From: Candidatus Nanosyncoccus alces
Lineage (GTDB): Bacteria; Patescibacteriota; Saccharimonadia; Saccharimonadales; Saccharimonadaceae
DNA length: 64,000 nucleotides
Direction of reading: 5' to 3'
Assembly (NCBI RefSeq): GCF_004138395.1
Contig: NZ_PRLM01000002.1
Location: 1 to 64,000 of the forward strand
Positions 40,920 to 49,750 of this stretch are shown piece after piece; position 1 is the stretch's first letter; the number at the start of each line of letters is the position of its first letter. Below the pieces are notes generated by a model. That model saw only the letters and a list, made by a program, of their open reading frames with translations. It made no database searches and was not told the origin of the DNA. Made by a program: the position numbers and the translations under genes.

Positions 40920-42263
40920 TCAACTCAACGCCTCTATTACTCGTTGCACCCGCTTTTCCCAAGTATTTTCGTTCGCCTGAGCCAAAAGTTTTCGCCTATT
41001 TTCAATCTTTCCGTATGCCGCAATGGCCTTACCTATATTTTGTTCAAACTCCTTATCATCTTTCGACATATAAACTAAATCATATCCCTCACATTCTCGC
41101 AAGTCCCTCGTACAAACCGTAGGCAAACCAGCAGCCATATACTCAAACAACTTTACTGGCGAAGTCGCTTTTGCAATTTCTCCCCGTTTAAACGGTATCA
41201 ACGCACAATCAAAGTACTTTGCATACCTAGGCAACATCTCATAATTCTTCGCTCCTAAATTATAGACATTTTCCGCCTTCTTCAAGTCCACTGCGGCCCC
41301 GTTGTAATCCACTCCTAAATACACAAAAGACCATTCTTTATGCTTTTCTGCTACGTCGTTCAACAGCTCAAAATCTATCCATGGCGCTAAAGCTCCATAA
41401 AATCCCACTATAGGATTCCCTTTCTTGACAACATTCCTCAAGTCATTTGGTGGTACTGTAGTTTTATTTTTTTCAAAATCAAAATGTCGCACATTTACTG
41501 CATTGCTTGCCATCACAATCTTCTGATCTTTACCTAAATGTTTTTTAAGTTCATCGTGTAGCCTCGTAGCAGTAGCCATACATAACACTGGATCCAAATC
41601 GGCCAATTTATCCCAAACTTCCATTTGAATACTCAAATCACCTGAAATATCTTCATGAAATTCATCTAAATAATCATATATAAAACCAAAGCCCAAATCC
41701 TTCATTTTTTTCAAAACTTTATATCTGGTTGGCATATTATTAGGTGACAAGAAATAACATTTTTCACACACTTCCGGCAATTTTCCCAAATACACCTCTG
41801 AATTTACCACTATCAAATTGTCTTTTATCGTCCGGAAGTTCTGCAAAACATTGTCATATTCTAGATAGACCACAAAAAAGCCCTTCTTGCTAAACTCTGT
41901 CGCTAAGTGGTGCGGACGTTGCTTCAGCTTTAAATCCCACGGCACACTATTCAATACGATAACCTTCTCGTACTTACTGGCCATCTTTGAAATATTTTTT
42001 GCAATCTCCCTAATTTGCCGCTCTCTTTTTTTTGCAGCAACAACTTTACTCACACTGCCAACCTTCTCTATCGCATTACGCCGCTTTGTATTTTTCGGGA
42101 AAACCCCATTATATCCGTTAGCAACTCTTTCCGCAAATTTAAAACGCTTCGAACTTGTTAACTTTTTCAGATACTTATTTTCCCTTCTCAAAATCTCATT
42201 CTCACGAATCAGTGCATCAACTTCCTCTTGAGACAACTTATTCTTCTTATTCTGCTTTATCAT
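40920..42263 (-). CDS. GT4-like glycosyltransferase with N-terminal coiled coil
   Basis: 447 residues from ATG 42263, which follows GGGAGGTGAT and overlaps wecB by 17 bases. Residues 1-45 form a coiled coil (LSQEEVDALIRENEILRREN). The rest has two Rossmann-like halves: KVIVLNSVPWDLKLKQRPHH, then GFYGALAPWIDFELLNDVAE and the C-terminal PVKLFEYMAAGLPTV, where the E of KLFEYMA is the usual donor-binding Glu. The family resembles capsule or O-antigen enzymes that act on nucleotide sugars. Probably works with WecB, which supplies UDP-ManNAc. Confidence 0.85.
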   Translation of the reverse strand: MIKQNKKNKLSQEEVDALIRENEILRRENKYLKKLTSSKRFKFAERVANGYNGVFPKNTKRRNAIEKVGSVSKVVAAKKRERQIREIAKNISKMASKYEKVIVLNSVPWDLKLKQRPHHLATEFSKKGFFVVYLEYDNVLQNFRTIKDNLIVVNSEVYLGKLPEVCEKCYFLSPNNMPTRYKVLKKMKDLGFGFIYDYLDEFHEDISGDLSIQMEVWDKLADLDPVLCMATATRLHDELKKHLGKDQKIVMASNAVNVRHFDFEKNKTTVPPNDLRNVVKKGNPIVGFYGALAPWIDFELLNDVAEKHKEWSFVYLGVDYNGAAVDLKKAENVYNLGAKNYEMLPRYAKYFDCALIPFKRGEIAKATSPVKLFEYMAAGLPTVCTRDLRECEGYDLVYMSKDDKEFEQNIGKAIAAYGKIENRRKLLAQANENTWEKRVQRVIEALS

Positions 42264-43356
42264 TATCACCTCCCAAAATCGCATCTACAATATATCTACT
42301 TGCAAACCCATCACCATACGGATTTTTAGCTTCAGACATCTCTTTGTATGCCGCTTCGTCAGACAACAAAGTCTTAGCCATATCGTAAACATCCTTTACG
42401 CTAGTTCCCACTAGTTTCAACGTCCCGGCAGCTAATCCCTCTGGCCGTTCAGTCGTATCACGTAACACCAATACGGGCTTACCAAGAGATGGGGCCTCCT
42501 CTTGCACCCCACCACTATCAGACATAATCAGGCATGCTCTCTCCATAAAGTTATGAAAGTCCACCGCATCCAACGGCTTAATCAATCTGATCCTATCACT
42601 ATTACCAAGTACTTCTTTAGCCACTTCTTGTACTTTCGGATTCAAATGCACCGGATAAATTACCTTCACATCCGAAAAGTCATCCACGATTTGCCTAATC
42701 GCCTTAAATATATTCCTCATCGGCTCACCCAAATTTTCTCGCCGATGTGCCGTTACCAAAATCAATCGACTATCCGCCGCCCATTCCAAATCAGGATGCG
42801 AATAATCTTCTGACACCGTTGTCCTCAATGCGTCAATCACAGTATTCCCTGTTACAAATATCTTCTGCCCTTTATTCAACTTCTCACTCAAATTCTTCTC
42901 GTTCACCTCTGTCGGTGCAAACAAATAATCAGCAATTCTGTCAATAATCTGTCTATTCATTTCTTCCGGAAACGGAGAGTACTTGTCAAAAGTCCTCAAT
43001 CCAGCCTCTACATGCCCCACTCTAACCCGCTGATAAAATGCCGCGAGAGCCGCCGCCATCGCGGTAGTAGTATCACCATGCACCAACACCAAATCTGGCC
43101 TTTCCTTTATTATTACCTCTTCAATCCCCTTCAAGACCTCCGCCGTAATATGCGTCAAAGTCTGACCAGGCCTCATGATATTAAGATCGTAATCTGGTTT
43201 AATCTTGAAAATTTCCAAAACTTGATCCAACATATCCCTATGTTGCGCAGTCACGCAAACTATCGATTCAATCCCGCCACGAGATTCCAATTCTTTTACT
43301 ACCGGGGCCATCTTAATAGCTTCTGGACGCGTCCCAAAAACAGATAAAACTCTCAT
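42247..43356 (-). CDS. wecB: UDP-N-acetylglucosamine 2-epimerase (non-hydrolysing)
   Basis: 369 residues, full length. FGTRPEAIKMAPVVKEL (7-23), QHRDMLDQVL, GDTTTAMAAALAAFY (about 97-111), GHVEAGLRTFDKYSPFPEE (about 115-133), TAHRRENLG and SDSGGVQEEAPSLGKPVLVL are the family motifs. It makes UDP-ManNAc, a precursor of teichoic acid linkage units and capsules. A TATAAT box lies 6 bases before the ATG, so the transcript should be leaderless. GT4-type gene 42263-40920 follows in the same operon. Confidence 0.96.
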   Translation of the reverse strand: MRVLSVFGTRPEAIKMAPVVKELESRGGIESIVCVTAQHRDMLDQVLEIFKIKPDYDLNIMRPGQTLTHITAEVLKGIEEVIIKERPDLVLVHGDTTTAMAAALAAFYQRVRVGHVEAGLRTFDKYSPFPEEMNRQIIDRIADYLFAPTEVNEKNLSEKLNKGQKIFVTGNTVIDALRTTVSEDYSHPDLEWAADSRLILVTAHRRENLGEPMRNIFKAIRQIVDDFSDVKVIYPVHLNPKVQEVAKEVLGNSDRIRLIKPLDAVDFHNFMERACLIMSDSGGVQEEAPSLGKPVLVLRDTTERPEGLAAGTLKLVGTSVKDVYDMAKTLLSDEAAYKEMSEAKNPYGDGFASRYIVDAILGGDNDKAE

Positions 43357-43362
43357 CCCTCA

Positions 43363-43368
43363 ATTATA
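43363..43368 (-). promoter_or_regulatory. -10 box of the wecB operon
   Basis: TATAAT on the minus strand, 6 bases from ATG 43356. The six bases TGAGGG could also act as a weak ribosome site. Confidence 0.6.
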
Positions 43369-43461
43369 ACACGCCCACTATAAGATTCCAACTTTCACAA
43401 ATTAACCATTTTTATACCTCTTAGATTTTAGTAGCTTAATTACCACCGCAATATGATATGA

Positions 43462-43467
43462 TATAAT
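43462..43467 (+). promoter_or_regulatory. -10 box of the GT4-like gene at 43474
   Basis: TATAAT, 6 bases before ATG 43474; leaderless start expected. Confidence 0.6.
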
Positions 43468-43473
43468 ATCAAC

Positions 43474-44859
43474 ATGAAGAACATTCTCATTGTAAGCGAC
43501 GGTTTTTTATATGGCGGCTTCGAAACGAGAACATTAAGAGAACTGATCGAAGCAAAAAAACATCATTACAACGTCTTTCTTGCTTGTATCGATTATAACC
43601 ATAAATACAATGTTTTTAAACAGGTCCTCATATTAAAACATCCTCTTTCTGACTATAGCGACTCTATCAAAACAAAAAATATACTTGCAACGCGAGATCA
43701 AATTATCAATTTCTGCAAAGAAAATCACATTGACATCATAGAATGTCATCCATACTGGTGTCTATTACCAACAGCCCTAGCCGCCGAAAAACTTCATATT
43801 CCTATTACATGTACTCTACATGGAGTCGCTTCTGGAAACTTCATTAACCCATCACTCACAAACATCGGGCTCCGTACCATCTATTATCTCACCCTCAAAT
43901 ACGGCTTCGACCAAATTATCGCTGTCGCCGAATATTTATTCAAACAATACTCATATCTATCTTCAAACATAATCATAACAAGAAACGGCATCGATGTTTC
44001 AGAAAAACCTAGACCACCCTATTCTCCACACGATGGATATTTTTGCATAGCATCCAGACTAGACGTTCCTAAGACGAAGCTTATTAAAGAATTTTTGCCA
44101 ACCCTCCACGCTTTGCCAGAAACACAACATGTCGATATTTTTGGTGATGGTGACCAACTAGATCCATTAAAAACATTCGTCAATCAAAATCACTTCAATA
44201 AGATCTCCGTAAAAGGCTGGGGAAGAAACCTGCCTCAAGTTTTCGCCAATAACCACTATGCCGCTATTTTTGGAATGGGGCAAGTCGTCTTAGAAGCACT
44301 CAACTCTAACACTCCAGCAGGCGTCTTAGGTTACGGCGGCTTTGCTGGTCTCATTAATGGAGACAAAAACCTTTCCTACTTTGCAGAAAATAATTTTACA
44401 GACTGGAAAACCCACAAAACAGACTTAAAAAAAGAATTGCAAAAACTTAAAAAAAATCCCGACGATTATTTATTATCCTACCAAGAAATCTCAAAATTCA
44501 ACCAAAGCAATATTTGGGACATTCATTTCAAAACCGAAGAATCTTTTACATATTCGGAAAAACCAATTTTTAATACCCTCAACTACCTGCTCGATAACCA
44601 CCACAACGCAAAACTAGACCTCAAAAATTTTCTCTCCAAGACTGATCTACCAAACATGCAAAATGACGTCGTTTATCAACTTTTTTTAGAAAATATCAAA
44701 AACGGCTCAAAAGCAATCAAAGTCAACGAACTTAAACAAAGCAACATCTCGAAGACAATCGAAATCGATACTCTCAAGAAAGAGTTAAATAACATTACAA
44801 GTTCCGGTTTCTGGAAAGCCACCAAGCCTTTACGTGAAATTCTAAACAAATTACACTAA
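43474..44859 (+). CDS. GT4-like glycosyltransferase with C-terminal extension
   Basis: 461 residues. The first half begins NILIVSDGFLYGGFETRTLR and has CHPYWCLLPTALAAEK and TCTLHGVASG; the second half has CIASRLDVPKTKLIKEFLP and FGMGQVVLEALNSNTPAGV, where VVLEALN holds the usual donor-binding Glu. Beyond about residue 330 lie 130 residues of helical and charged sequence, similar to tail regions of wall teichoic acid enzymes. The third base is A/T-rich compared with its neighbours, so it may have been acquired. Monocistronic. Confidence 0.82.
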   Translation: MKNILIVSDGFLYGGFETRTLRELIEAKKHHYNVFLACIDYNHKYNVFKQVLILKHPLSDYSDSIKTKNILATRDQIINFCKENHIDIIECHPYWCLLPTALAAEKLHIPITCTLHGVASGNFINPSLTNIGLRTIYYLTLKYGFDQIIAVAEYLFKQYSYLSSNIIITRNGIDVSEKPRPPYSPHDGYFCIASRLDVPKTKLIKEFLPTLHALPETQHVDIFGDGDQLDPLKTFVNQNHFNKISVKGWGRNLPQVFANNHYAAIFGMGQVVLEALNSNTPAGVLGYGGFAGLINGDKNLSYFAENNFTDWKTHKTDLKKELQKLKKNPDDYLLSYQEISKFNQSNIWDIHFKTEESFTYSEKPIFNTLNYLLDNHHNAKLDLKNFLSKTDLPNMQNDVVYQLFLENIKNGSKAIKVNELKQSNISKTIEIDTLKKELNNITSSGFWKATKPLREILNKLH

Positions 44860-44984
44860 AATTATTCAACCAAATTGCTATTCTTAAACAATTATCAATA
44901 TTTGCAATATCTTCACTCTCTTAACAAAATTCGTCACAATTTTACAGAAACTATCAAGAAAATCGCATCAAAACTCCAACACTC

Positions 44985-46925
44985 TCATTCTTCCAGATCA
45001 GTATACATTATACATCTATATAGATTTTGTTTTGCATCGGCTTCTGTTCTTAAACATAAATTACCATTTATGTTTATTTTATCCACAAAATACATCTTGT
45101 TATTTTCTATTGAAATATTATTTTGCTTACCACTAACTAATTCTTGGTATCGTGCGCTACTTTTTACAACAATATACCTCGGTATGACCATTTTTGAAAA
45201 ATTCTCAACTTCCCCCAAATCACTGTATAACACACAAGCATCTTTACTTATAAAATCCTCGTCACTACTTTTTAGGCACAATCCTTCATTTATATTTACT
45301 TTTTTATCAAAAAATACTACCTTCTCATTCTCAATGATCCCAGCACCTTCACCAGTAGCCGCATTTATAACTTTTGCGCCAACTTTAATCTTCATGAATC
45401 TAGGTACCGTCATATTAGAAAAATCTATCCCCACAACCTCTCGTAGACTACTATAAGGTATACATTTTTTGGTCCCCTCATCGCTTTTTCTTTGCAAACA
45501 TAGTTCGCCAAACCAACTAGCGCGTCCAGTAAAGTAAGCTCTTTCCCCACCATTAATCTTCTCCGAAATTCCATCATCCAAGTTTATTACTTCTGCGTTC
45601 TTTTTTACATAAATTTCCCTTGGGACTGCCATTCCGTCAATTTCAAAATTCGGTAATTCTTGTAATTTATAATACGGAACACATCTTCCCATCTTTACAT
45701 CCTCATCGGTCTGTAAACAAAGTTGCCCGTTTATATTGATTTTCTTCGTAAACACAATTCTAGAATTATTAGTAACTCTATCTCCAAATAATCTTCCTTT
45801 ATAATCCAGATAATTAGTATCGCTAGACACGATCAGTATTCGCTTTTTTGCCATCACCTCAGTTTCATCAATCTCTATCTCCTCTAAATCTGAGTAGATA
45901 TAACAATCTTTATTATTACCAATTGACAAACACAATCTATCCCCAAAATAGTTAAGATGAGTAAAATATTCAAAGCTCGAAAAGGCTCTAACACCAACCA
46001 TATTGTTGTTTGGGTCTATATATCTAGCGCCTGCCTTCACATATAAAAGCCTTGGTACCACCATATTACCAAAGACACCTAATTTTCCTTCACTCTTTAT
46101 CCCCCCAAACCAATCCTCAAAATAGCTATAAAAATTCCTATTCCCATAGGCCGAACAACCGTCGCCATACCCATACCCAGCATTCAAAGCTGCTGCATTC
46201 GGCTGATATGGTGTATACCTATACAGCGCCGAAGTCGCAAGCGACCTTATGTTCACCACACTCCCCCCACACCCTGCGTTCGGATTGTACTGCACGTAGT
46301 TATTTCCTAACGGGTAGTTCGTCCACCCCCCGTCTAACACTGTCCGAAATAGTGCTGCCGCATTCCTCACTTGGTTCTTAAACCCATAATATTTCGACGA
46401 GCATGCCGCCGTATCTGGGCATCCGTACCCCGTCGCCTTCCGATAATCACCATTGTTTGGGATTGGGTCTGTTATCAGCCCTGTTTCCTTCTGCAATAGT
46501 ACTATCAGCACCTGTGGATTAATCCGATAATCTTGCGCTGCTTGCCAAATAATATGCGCTGCTGTATCGCCCGACCCAATCGTCTCTCCATCACCAAACC
46601 TTTCTTCCGACAAACACACAAAATGTCCATTCGCCCAATGCCAAGTATAATTCTTGTTCGCCGAAAGTTGCAAATAATAACTATAATTATTATTCGCGCA
46701 AGGATTCTTCGCAGTCAAAAAACTTTGAATCTCCGCCTCATTCATCGCATTATAATTGCTCATCTGATAATCCGATATAATATATCCCGCATCAAACGCC
46801 CCCAAATTTGCCGCGTCAGCTTCCTCATTATCCTTAAATTTCGCTGTCAAAAACGTAAACAAAAACACCGCCACAAACACTCCTAGCGCCACTGCCCAAA
46901 TCCGTTTGCTTCGCCTTATCCTCAT
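44985..46925 (-). CDS. Anchored wall-hydrolase-like protein with five surface repeats
   Basis: 646 residues. Membrane anchor at about 8-29. Residues 40-275 have INPQVLIVLLQKETGLI (about 129-145), which resembles the lytic-transglycosylase motif with E as acid, followed by GYGCPDTAAC, YYGFKNQVRNAAALFR, TPYQPNAAALNAGYGYGD and YGNRNFYSYFEDWFG, known from actinobacterial and Saccharibacteria surface proteins annotated as hemagglutinin. Residues about 285-646 hold five SH3b-like repeats with VPR(F/L)-x-(K/Y)VK-x-x-A, LCL and C-(I/V)-x-Y-(S/T)-D-L marks. The repeats may bind the host wall. It overlaps the next gene by 4 bases. Start is ATG 46925. Confidence 0.72.
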   Translation of the reverse strand: MRIRRSKRIWAVALGVFVAVFLFTFLTAKFKDNEEADAANLGAFDAGYIISDYQMSNYNAMNEAEIQSFLTAKNPCANNNYSYYLQLSANKNYTWHWANGHFVCLSEERFGDGETIGSGDTAAHIIWQAAQDYRINPQVLIVLLQKETGLITDPIPNNGDYRKATGYGCPDTAACSSKYYGFKNQVRNAAALFRTVLDGGWTNYPLGNNYVQYNPNAGCGGSVVNIRSLATSALYRYTPYQPNAAALNAGYGYGDGCSAYGNRNFYSYFEDWFGGIKSEGKLGVFGNMVVPRLLYVKAGARYIDPNNNMVGVRAFSSFEYFTHLNYFGDRLCLSIGNNKDCYIYSDLEEIEIDETEVMAKKRILIVSSDTNYLDYKGRLFGDRVTNNSRIVFTKKININGQLCLQTDEDVKMGRCVPYYKLQELPNFEIDGMAVPREIYVKKNAEVINLDDGISEKINGGERAYFTGRASWFGELCLQRKSDEGTKKCIPYSSLREVVGIDFSNMTVPRFMKIKVGAKVINAATGEGAGIIENEKVVFFDKKVNINEGLCLKSSDEDFISKDACVLYSDLGEVENFSKMVIPRYIVVKSSARYQELVSGKQNNISIENNKMYFVDKININGNLCLRTEADAKQNLYRCIMYTDLEE

Positions 46926-47470
46926 ACGTTTACCTCCCCATTTATCGTTCCAGTTCTCTCACCAGAACTTATTTTTATTTTTATTTGATAACTACCTACA
47001 CCGAGCCTACTTACCGGCACATTAAAACCTTCGCACGTTGCCGTCGTCGCTCCCCCTGCAATACTCACTACCTCACTATACGCCACTCCGTTCTGTTCCA
47101 AATTTAGCTCACAGCTGCCGCCATCCAAATACTGGTCAATGTTTACCCTTATCATCAAATACTCGCCCGAAACTCCCGCGTAAGTCACCACACCAGTCAA
47201 ACCTTCTTTCTCGTTTGGATCATCGCCCTCATATAACACTATCTTTTCTTTTTCTATTACTTCCTCATCTTCAGCATTGCTAGAGCCCTTACCTTCGTCA
47301 TCATTCTCTTTTTTCCCCTCCACTATCTCAATAGTATCTTCCTTCTTCTCGCTCTTATCTTTGAAGTAATTATCCCACACTAAGTAAGCCACCACCCCAG
47401 CTGTCACAAAAAGCACCAATGTCACTATCCAATACAACTTCTTTTTGTTCTTTTTCCGTTTTTGTGCCAT
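46922..47470 (-). CDS. Membrane-anchored acidic protein with a beta domain
   Basis: 182 residues. A basic N-terminus (KRKKNKKK), one membrane helix (about 12-33), an acidic linker (about 40-80) and a beta-rich domain (about 90-182, with VNIDQYLDGGSCELNLEQNG and CEGFNVPVSRLGVG). The domain is extracellular if the helix is a type II anchor, and two cysteines could bridge. ATG follows AGGAG. It is the first gene of a two-gene operon with the wall-hydrolase-like protein, so it may be its partner. Family not recognised. Confidence 0.7.
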   Translation of the reverse strand: MAQKRKKNKKKLYWIVTLVLFVTAGVVAYLVWDNYFKDKSEKKEDTIEIVEGKKENDDEGKGSSNAEDEEVIEKEKIVLYEGDDPNEKEGLTGVVTYAGVSGEYLMIRVNIDQYLDGGSCELNLEQNGVAYSEVVSIAGGATTATCEGFNVPVSRLGVGSYQIKIKISSGERTGTINGEVNV

Positions 47471-47582
47471 AAATTACAATTCTCCTACTATAATTATAAG
47501 CATTTTCTCTTATCTTGTAAACCCCTATTCCTAATATGCAACTCCCGTTCCCATAGTTTTTACTTCCATACAAGCAAAAACT

Positions 47583-47909
47583 CTAACCTAGGTCCAACCC
47601 CAATATCTCCGCTGCCTGCCCCAAAACCTTCTTTTCCTCTTCAGTACAATCCACCATCCTCGCCTTAAACAACCCTACCGTTTCCTCATGTTTATAATCC
47701 AAAACTTCCAGCGATCGTGCCGCCCCCGGCACCTTCTTTAAAACACCTTTTTCCACCAAGTTTTCCACATGTTCCGCCACTGCCGATACCGACGTTAGTC
47801 CTAGCCCCGTCATAATCTCACGATAAGACGGTGAATACCCATTTTCCTCTGTAAAATCCTGCAAAAAATCCAAAACTGCTAATTGTTTTTTTGTAAGCTT
47901 AACTGCCAT
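47583..47909 (-). CDS. LexA-type winged-helix regulator without peptidase domain
   Basis: 108 residues from ATG 47909. Residues 1-65 match the LexA DNA-binding domain: LTKKQLAVLDFLQDFTEENG then YSPSYREIMTGLGLTSVSAV as the HTH, then a wing with VEKGVLKKVPGAARS. The S24 autoprotease half of LexA is missing, so it cannot self-cleave in the usual way. The short tail is acidic and helical. It is divergent from the LCP gene with only 19 bases between the starts, so it may act on their shared promoter. Target unknown. Confidence 0.85.
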   Translation of the reverse strand: MAVKLTKKQLAVLDFLQDFTEENGYSPSYREIMTGLGLTSVSAVAEHVENLVEKGVLKKVPGAARSLEVLDYKHEETVGLFKARMVDCTEEEKKVLGQAAEILGLDLG

Positions 47910-47928
47910 TATGTTATAATTATAAACA
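47910..47928. promoter_or_regulatory. Nineteen-base divergent leaderless promoter on one palindrome
   Basis: The whole space between the two ATGs is 19 bases. It contains the palindrome TTATAATTATAA (47914-47925). TATAAT on the plus strand (47915-47920) lies 8 bases before ATG 47929; TATAAT on the minus strand (47919-47924) lies 9 bases before ATG 47909. So the two -10 boxes overlap, and each -35 must lie in the coding part of the other gene. Confidence 0.75.
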
Positions 47929-49584
47929 ATGGAAAAAAATAAATCAATTGACGGTCTTACTCCTCGTCGCTCTAAAAAAGCGCCTACTTCCACTACCAAA
48001 AAATCATCTTCCAAAAAATCCGCCACCTCTGCCAAAACCGTCAAATCCGCTAAAACGACCAAGACATCCAAACCAGTTAAAATTCCAGTTACTGAGAATG
48101 TTAAACCTACTCAATCAGCAGCACCTACCCCAGAGCCAACTCCTACCAAGACCGATATTACCGAAGATTTCCTTAAGCCCACTCAAGTCTTTGATTTTGA
48201 CGAACAAAGCGGTGAATTAAAAGCCGCCAAAGATCCTTCCGATACGCTATCCACCAAAAAATCTAAAAAGCAGAAAAAACCTATGTCAAAAAAACGCAAA
48301 ATTATCACCTGGACCTCCCTTATCATCGTATTTTTACTCATTGGCGCCGTAATTTGGTTTATTATTTGGGGCAACGACATCATTGCCAAAATCACCGGCG
48401 GCCAAGGTACTATATTTGACCTCTTCGTCGAAAGTTACGAACCCCTCAAAACCGACGAAAACGGTCGCACTAACATCCTCGCCTTCGGCACTAGCGGTTA
48501 CAACATGGAAGGCGACGAAGGTAACGGCACTCACGATGGTGCTCAACTCACCGACTCTATTATGGTCATTAGCCTCGATCAAGAAACTGGTGACGTAGCC
48601 ATGCTTTCCCTACCTCGCGACCTCAAAGCTTCCCCTACTTGTACCGCTACCGGCAAAATCAACGAAGTCTACTGGTGTAACAACATGAATGGCGATAACG
48701 AACAGGCTGGCGCCGAAGCTCTCATGTCTGAAGTCAGCAGTATCCTCGGTGTAGACTTCCAATATTACGCTCATCTCAACTGGGGGTCGCTCGTCCAAAT
48801 TGTTGATACCTTAGGTGGCATCAACGTCACTCTAGACGAAGATATTGCCGACTATTACTACACTGGCGCCGTATTTGAGGCTGGTACCGAATACACTATT
48901 AATGGTGAGCAGGCCTTAGGTCTCGCCCGTGCTCGTCACGGCACCACTAGTGGTGACTTTTCCCGCGGTGCCTCTCAGCAAAAAATCCTTATTGGCATCA
49001 AAAACAAAGCCTTCGAAAAAGAACTTTCCATTACCGACCTCCTCAGCCTTGCTTCTACTCTTGGCGATAATCTCCGCACCAATTTCTCTATTGAAGAAAT
49101 GCGGACTCTAGCTCATCTCTCTTCTGTCTTTGATTTAGAAAACATGCGCCAAGTCTCTCTCCTCGAACCAGAACGCCTAATGACCACTGGCACCATCAAT
49201 GGCATCTCTTACGTTTTACCTTCCGCCGGCGTCGGCAATTACAACGCCATCCGAAATTATGTAGCCAAAATGTTCTCTAGCGACCCACGCTCTTACGAAG
49301 ATTACACCATTCTAGTCCTCAATGCTACCGAAACTCCCGGCCTCGCCTCTACTGAACAAACCACCCTAGAAGAAGCCGGCTATGACAACATCTATATAGA
49401 CGACGCCCCAGTTGGTGAATACGCAGAAGGGTACACTCTTTACTCTCTCAGCGATACTGCTCCCGGTACCAAAAAACTCCTCGAAGAAAAATACGGTTTA
49501 ACCGCCCAATCCACCGACACCCTCCCCGATTCAATCAGCCACGACTACGACTTTGTGCTAATAATAAACACCGTAACAGAATAA
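47929..49584 (+). CDS. LytR-CpsA-Psr (LCP) family wall-polymer ligase
   Basis: 551 residues. The first 120 are basic and Lys/Pro/Thr/Ser-rich (cytoplasmic), then a membrane helix (about 125-148). The LCP domain follows: TNILAFGTSG, LTDSIMVISLD, VAMLSLPRDLKASP, INEVYW, GINVTLDED and GLARARHGTTSGDFSRGASQQ, with the conserved Arg and Asp residues. The C-terminal 80 residues (ILVLNATETPGLASTEQTTL) form a LytR_C domain. LCP enzymes link teichoic acids or capsule to peptidoglycan, so it should receive what the ABC exporter upstream delivers. Leaderless transcript from the palindromic promoter. Confidence 0.94.
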   Translation: MEKNKSIDGLTPRRSKKAPTSTTKKSSSKKSATSAKTVKSAKTTKTSKPVKIPVTENVKPTQSAAPTPEPTPTKTDITEDFLKPTQVFDFDEQSGELKAAKDPSDTLSTKKSKKQKKPMSKKRKIITWTSLIIVFLLIGAVIWFIIWGNDIIAKITGGQGTIFDLFVESYEPLKTDENGRTNILAFGTSGYNMEGDEGNGTHDGAQLTDSIMVISLDQETGDVAMLSLPRDLKASPTCTATGKINEVYWCNNMNGDNEQAGAEALMSEVSSILGVDFQYYAHLNWGSLVQIVDTLGGINVTLDEDIADYYYTGAVFEAGTEYTINGEQALGLARARHGTTSGDFSRGASQQKILIGIKNKAFEKELSITDLLSLASTLGDNLRTNFSIEEMRTLAHLSSVFDLENMRQVSLLEPERLMTTGTINGISYVLPSAGVGNYNAIRNYVAKMFSSDPRSYEDYTILVLNATETPGLASTEQTTLEEAGYDNIYIDDAPVGEYAEGYTLYSLSDTAPGTKKLLEEKYGLTAQSTDTLPDSISHDYDFVLIINTVTE

Positions 49585-49750
49585 ACTTTCTAAATGGCAT
49601 AATGAGATTTAGACCAGATTTTTGAACGTTGTTTTCACAACTTAACAATGAAAAATCTCCCTAGCGTAGCAACTAAGGAGATTTTTCTTGCCTTATGTTG
49701 TAAAAACAACAAGTTCAAAAGTCAAAGCCATTTAGAAAGTTTATTCTGTT
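49575..49750. repeat. Long inverted-repeat structure spanning two stop codons
   Basis: The 24 bases at 49575-49598 and 49727-49750 are exact reverse complements. Each arm contains the last codons and TAA stop of one gene (LCP on +, jag on -), both ending in T-E-stop. Inside, the two halves continue as an imperfect inverted repeat (both halves contain a TTTTGAAC-like stretch, GTTGTTTT and ACAAC in matching order) down to the hairpin at 49650-49687. It may be a small MITE-like or palindromic element, or a duplicated gene end. No transposase is linked to it. Confidence 0.8.
49650..49687. terminator. Bidirectional terminator at the centre of the inverted repeat
   Basis: GAAAAATCTCC and GGAGATTTTTC pair perfectly over 11 bp around a 16-base loop, with A and T runs on the flanks. 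It stops the LCP gene on + and the rpmH-jag operon on -. Confidence 0.85.

Noticed and set aside
44875-45456. Plus-strand frame of 193 codons opposite the repeat protein gene
   Set aside because: It is the antisense shadow of the minus-strand gene, with Ser/Leu/Phe-rich composition and no homology pattern.
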